Below, piece by piece: positions 60,360 to 64,000 of a stretch of DNA of 64,000 nucleotides. Origin of the DNA: Arcticimaribacter sp002477625 (GTDB lineage: Bacteria > Bacteroidota > Bacteroidia > Flavobacteriales > Flavobacteriaceae); the NCBI GenBank assembly GCA_943846665.1, contig OX044358.1, positions 1,302,001 to 1,366,000 of the forward strand, written 5' to 3'. The notes under the pieces were generated by a model that searched no databases, was not told the DNA's origin, and saw nothing but the letters and a program-made list of their open reading frames with translations. Each line of letters begins with the position of its first letter. The first letter of the stretch is position 1. A program made the position numbers and the translations under genes.

Positions 60360-61652
60360 TTACCCCCGCATCAAACCTTCAATTTCGTCAACTTCGATTG
60401 GAATATTTCCCATTAAATTAATTGGGCTCCCTTGTGCTTGTACAACAACATCGTCTTCCAAGCGGACACCAAAACCTTCTGCTGGAATATAAATTCCAGG
60501 TTCAACAGTAAAGACCATATTGGCTTCCATAGGTAAATGAAGTAATCCATAATCATGGGTATCTAATCCAATATGATGTGAAGTTCCATGCATAAAGTAC
60601 TTTTTATATGCTGGCCATTCCGGATCTTGATTTTGCACATCAGCCTTATCGAGGAGACCCAGCCCTAGAAGTTCAGAAGTCATTAATGCTCCTACTTCTT
60701 TGTGATATTCTTTCCAGATTGTTCCGGGAACTAACAACTTGGTAGCTTCGTTTTTTACCCGAAGAACGGCATTGTAAACAGCCTTTTGCCTTTCAGTGAA
60801 TACTCCAGATACGGGAATGGTCCGGGTGAGGTCGCTTTTATAATTTCCGAATTCGGCAGCTACATCAAGCAAGATTAACGCCCCTGCTTTGCATTGGGCT
60901 TTGTTTTCAGTATAGTGGAGCACGTTGGCATTGTTTCCAGATGCAATAATGGGTGTATACGCAAAACCTTTGGATCGATTTCGTAGAAATTCATGACACA
61001 ATTCAGCTTCAATTTCATATTCCCAAACCCCCGGTTTTACGAAGCCAAGAAGGCGACGGAATCCTTTTTCAGTAATGTCACATGCGGTTTGAATTTGGGC
61101 TATTTCTTCAGCAGTTTTTACGGCACGTAATTTTTGTAAAATGGGGTTGCTTTTGGCTACTCCATGGGCGGGATAAAGTTCTTTACATTTCTTAATGAAC
61201 CGATCTTCTCGGGTTTGTGTTTCAACAGCCTGACGATAATGTTCGTTAGTATTGAAATAAAAAGTGTCGTTAAACGCGCTCAATTGACCGAGGATGCGAT
61301 CAAAATCTTGAAGCCAAAAAATAGTTTCAATCCCCGAACGCTCAGTCGCTTGGTTTTTAGAAAGTTTTGCGCCTTCCCAAACGGCTATATGGTCGTTAGT
61401 TTCGCGAACAAAAAGAATTTCTCGCATCTTGGGATCTACAGCATCAGGGAAAAGAAGTAAGATGGTTTCTTCCTGATCAACTCCTGTTAGATAAAAAATA
61501 TCCCGTTGTTGTTCAAAGGGTAAAACAGAATCTGCGCTAACAGGATAGGTGTCATTCGAATTAAAAACAGCAATACTGTTGGGCTTCATCGCTTGCATAA
61601 AGTTTTTTCGCGAATTCATGTAAAAACTTGAAGGGAGTGGTTGGTAGCGCAT
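60360..61652 (-). CDS. pepP: Xaa-Pro aminopeptidase (aminopeptidase P, M24B)
   Basis: A 430-residue enzyme that removes N-terminal residues before proline. N-terminal domain (creatinase-like) with QQRDIFYLTGVDQEETILLL, then a pita-bread domain with metal ligands in LLDVAAEFGNYKSDLTRTIP (two Asp), HGTSHHIGLDTHD (His), VFTVEPGIYIP (Glu) and VRLEDDVVV (Glu). Length and motifs are complete. Confidence 0.94.
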   Translation of the reverse strand: MRYQPLPSSFYMNSRKNFMQAMKPNSIAVFNSNDTYPVSADSVLPFEQQRDIFYLTGVDQEETILLLFPDAVDPKMREILFVRETNDHIAVWEGAKLSKNQATERSGIETIFWLQDFDRILGQLSAFNDTFYFNTNEHYRQAVETQTREDRFIKKCKELYPAHGVAKSNPILQKLRAVKTAEEIAQIQTACDITEKGFRRLLGFVKPGVWEYEIEAELCHEFLRNRSKGFAYTPIIASGNNANVLHYTENKAQCKAGALILLDVAAEFGNYKSDLTRTIPVSGVFTERQKAVYNAVLRVKNEATKLLVPGTIWKEYHKEVGALMTSELLGLGLLDKADVQNQDPEWPAYKKYFMHGTSHHIGLDTHDYGLLHLPMEANMVFTVEPGIYIPAEGFGVRLEDDVVVQAQGSPINLMGNIPIEVDEIEGLMRG

Positions 61653-61772
61653 AATGTTGGTTATTTTGAGTAAATATAGGAATTTGACTAGGAACCCCTT
61701 TAAACAGATTCTTTTTCTTCAACAGTATTTTTTTGTACTTTCAACATCCAAGAAATAATACAACCAACGGCT

Positions 61773-64000
61773 ATGAAACTATTCCATTCTTTTTTATTTC
61801 TGTGCACTGTAATTAGCTTAAGTGCTCAGACCAACGACAAACAAAATTCAATTGTCAAGAACATTCCTTTTGAGAATATAGGCCCTACTGTTATGAGTGG
61901 GCGAATTGTTGCCTTAGAAGTAAATCCGTCCGATCCGACCGAGTTTTATGCAGCCTATGCTTCGGGCGGAATTTGGCATACGCAAAATAACGGAATCAGT
62001 TTCACATCAATCACCGACAACGCCCCGACACAGAACATAGGTGAAATTGCCATGCATTGGCCCACCAAAACCCTATGGGTAGGTACAGGAGAGAATAATG
62101 CTTCTCGTTCCTCCTATGCTGGGATTGGAATGCTCAAGACTACCAACAACGGTGCTAACTGGGAAAGAAAAGGTTTAGATGACAGCCATCATATCGGAAA
62201 AATATTGATCAACCCAAACAATCCAGAAGAAGTGGTTGTTGGTGTTACGGGTCATTTATACACCCCCAATGCTGAACGGGGGATTTATCGTTCTGAAGAT
62301 GGAGGAGACTCTTGGGAACAGGTTTTATTTGTTAATGAAACTTCGGGAATTATTGACATGAGTAGTGTCCCAAATGACTTTAATATTCAATATGCAGCAG
62401 CATGGGAAAAAGATCGGAAAGCGTGGAATTTTTTGGGGAACGGATCGAACTCAGGAATTTATAAAAGCACCGATGCCGGAAAAACATGGAAGTTGATTTC
62501 TACTGATGAAAGTGGTTTTCCAAGGGGAAATGGAGTAGGCCGTATTGGTCTTGCTGTCTTCGACGAAAACACGGTTTATGCGATTCACGACTCACAGTTC
62601 AGACGTCCAGATGAGGCTTCAAAGAAAACAAATGGGTTGGACAAAAGCGATTTTAAAAACATGAGTAAAGAAGCATTTCTAGCACTTGAAGACAAACGTT
62701 TGAATGCCTTTTTAAAAGAAAATAATTTTCAAGAAAAATACCGCGCGGCAAATCTTAAAAACAGTGTGCGAAATGGTCTAGTAGTTCCCCGAGATTTAGC
62801 AACCTATCTTGAAGATGCCAATGCCTTATTGTTCGATACTCCAGTAGTTGGCGCTGAGGTTTTTAAGAGTACAGATGGGGGAACAACTTGGGCCAAAACC
62901 CACAGCGATTATATTGATGATTTGTACTACAGCTACGGGTACTATTTTGGTCATATCCATGTTGCCCCAAAAAATGCTGACAAAATATATATTTATGGCG
63001 TTCCGCTTTTAACTTCTGACGATGGAGGTGCAAGCTTTCACATCAATAGGGAAACCCAATGTACATTCCGACCATCACGCCTTTGGATAAACCCGAAAAG
63101 CCGGGACATCTGATCAATGGAAACGATGGAGGAGTCAATATTACTTACGACGATGGTGCGCATTGGATGAAAAACAATTCCACAGCGGTTGGACAGTTTT
63201 ATGCGATCAATATTGATCACGAAAAACCCTATAACGTCTATGGCGGATTGCAAGATAATGGTGTTTGGAAAGGAGCGCACAACGCTCGAAATGACGAACG
63301 CTGGCAGTCTACGGGACACAATCCGTGGACCTCTATTATGGGAGGCGATGGAATGCAAGTTCAAATTGACAACAGGAACAGCAACATTGTTTATACAGGA
63401 TACCAATTTGGAAATTACTTTCGCTTAGACTTAGAAACATAAGAAAAGAACCTACATTCAACCCAAGCATGAATTAGGTGAGGCACCCTATCGATTCAAT
63501 TGGCAAACACCCATTTTACTCTCTTCTCACAACCAAGATATTCTTGTATTTGGGTGGAAACAAACTCCACAGATCCTTAAATCAAGGAGATGATTGGTTC
63601 GCAATTTCTGATGATTTAACCCAAGGCGGGAAGAAGGGAAATGTTGCCTTTGGAACTCTAACCACAATTGCAGAATCCCCTGCTCAGTTTGGTTTCTTAT
63701 ATACGGGTAGTGACGATGGTTATGTTTATCGATCAGAAAATGGAGGAGGAAGCTGGGATCGTATTTCCGATGACTTACCTCAGAATTTATGGGTCAGTCG
63801 AGTCATTGCTTCTGAACATCAAAAAGAACGGGTTTATGTCACTCTAAACGGCTACAGAAACGACGATTTCACAGCCTATGTATATGTTAGTGAAGACAAA
63901 GGAGTCAGTTGGAAATCCATAAATACCAACTTGCCCAATAGCCCAGTTAATGTAATCAGAGAAGACCCTAATAACGATCAAATTCTATACCTTGGAAACG
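61773..64000 (+). pseudogene. VPS10/BNR-repeat beta-propeller protein, multiply frameshifted; runs off right edge
   Basis: The first 446 codons are intact: signal peptide (LCTVISLSAQ), then BNR repeats such as GIYRSEDGGDSWEQVLF and GIYKSTDAGKTWKLIS. Homology then continues across three frames: an extra base near 63056, losses near 63080 and 63093, a stop/shift near 63440 and an extra base near 63545. The restored reading gives VHSDHHALWINPEKPGHLIN, later DGYVYRSENGGGSWDRISDD. Intact relatives have about 1,000 residues and are secreted. Either a decaying gene or a locally bad assembly. Confidence 0.8.

Noticed and set aside
1..64000. CRISPR array, rRNA operon or complete insertion sequence
   Set aside because: No regularly spaced repeats, rRNA motifs or transposase genes were seen.

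Overview
The window is one stretch of a low-GC chromosome from a member of the Bacteroidota, almost certainly a marine or aquatic Flavobacteriaceae species. The evidence is the adjacent gliding-motility genes gldE and gldD, the DUF4270 lipoprotein next to glmS, an isolated atpD-atpC pair, a tiny Arg/Lys-rich AURKAIP1/COX24-like protein beside HU, several TANNTTTG (-7) promoter elements, and many short lipoprotein signal peptides.

Layout. 1-8.7 kb: tail of a glycogen synthase, DUF4270 lipoprotein, glmS, a CDGSH protein, an LtaS-like sulfatase, a diacylglycerol-kinase-like protein, DinB, and a YpdA-like flavoprotein. 8.9-14.8 kb: acyltransferase, atpDC, a TonB-dependent receptor, recX and a broken LytTR gene. 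14.8-20.9 kb: RNase G/E, AURKAIP1-like protein, HU, mutY-ssb-gldE-gldD, and an HMA-domain lipoprotein. 21-27.5 kb: EamA exporter, an M16 peptidase pair, a BASS transporter and a thiolase. 27.5-30.8 kb: small secreted proteins, plus a sodium:solute symporter that is a clear pseudogene beside its intact DUF4212 partner. 30.8-34.6 kb: a tight four-gene minus-strand operon (LLM flavin oxidoreductase, SSS transporter, DUF6503 lipoprotein, cupin). 34.7-35.7 kb: an XRE regulator/membrane protein pair with a palindromic operator array. 35.7-40 kb: galE, glpD, a histidine phosphatase and an NTF2-like lipoprotein. 40.3-44.4 kb: an AraC regulator divergent from a SnoaL-like/DUF5916/cupin group. 44.5-51.2 kb: a MarR regulator divergent from a phenylalanine/tyrosine catabolic operon (hpd, phhA, hmgA, fahA, flavin-reductase-like).

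51.2-55.0 kb is an accessory strip ending at tRNA-Asn(GTT). It has a promoter-to-terminator unit with no ORF, a cupredoxin tail fragment, a truncated signal-peptide gene, small lipoproteins, a double Kazal inhibitor-like lipoprotein between two copies of an MPRPKG gene start, two overlapping ribbon-helix-helix-like genes, and a roughly 290-bp block with nested inverted repeats bounded by a 17-bp direct repeat. I read it as a decayed mobile element next to a tRNA gene; no intact integrase or second att copy was found.

55-64 kb is core again: a secreted protein, RseP, SCO/SenC, feoA-feoB with a Cys-rich mini-protein, aminopeptidase P, and a BNR/VPS10-type propeller gene broken by several frameshifts that runs off the right edge.

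The best candidates for something undescribed are the structured block with its direct repeats, the ORF-less transcription unit, the bacterial Kazal lipoprotein, the LLM/SSS/DUF6503/cupin operon, and the glutathione-isomerase-free tyrosine pathway with its flavin-reductase-like fifth gene. All assignments come from reading sequence and recalling family motifs; no database search was possible.
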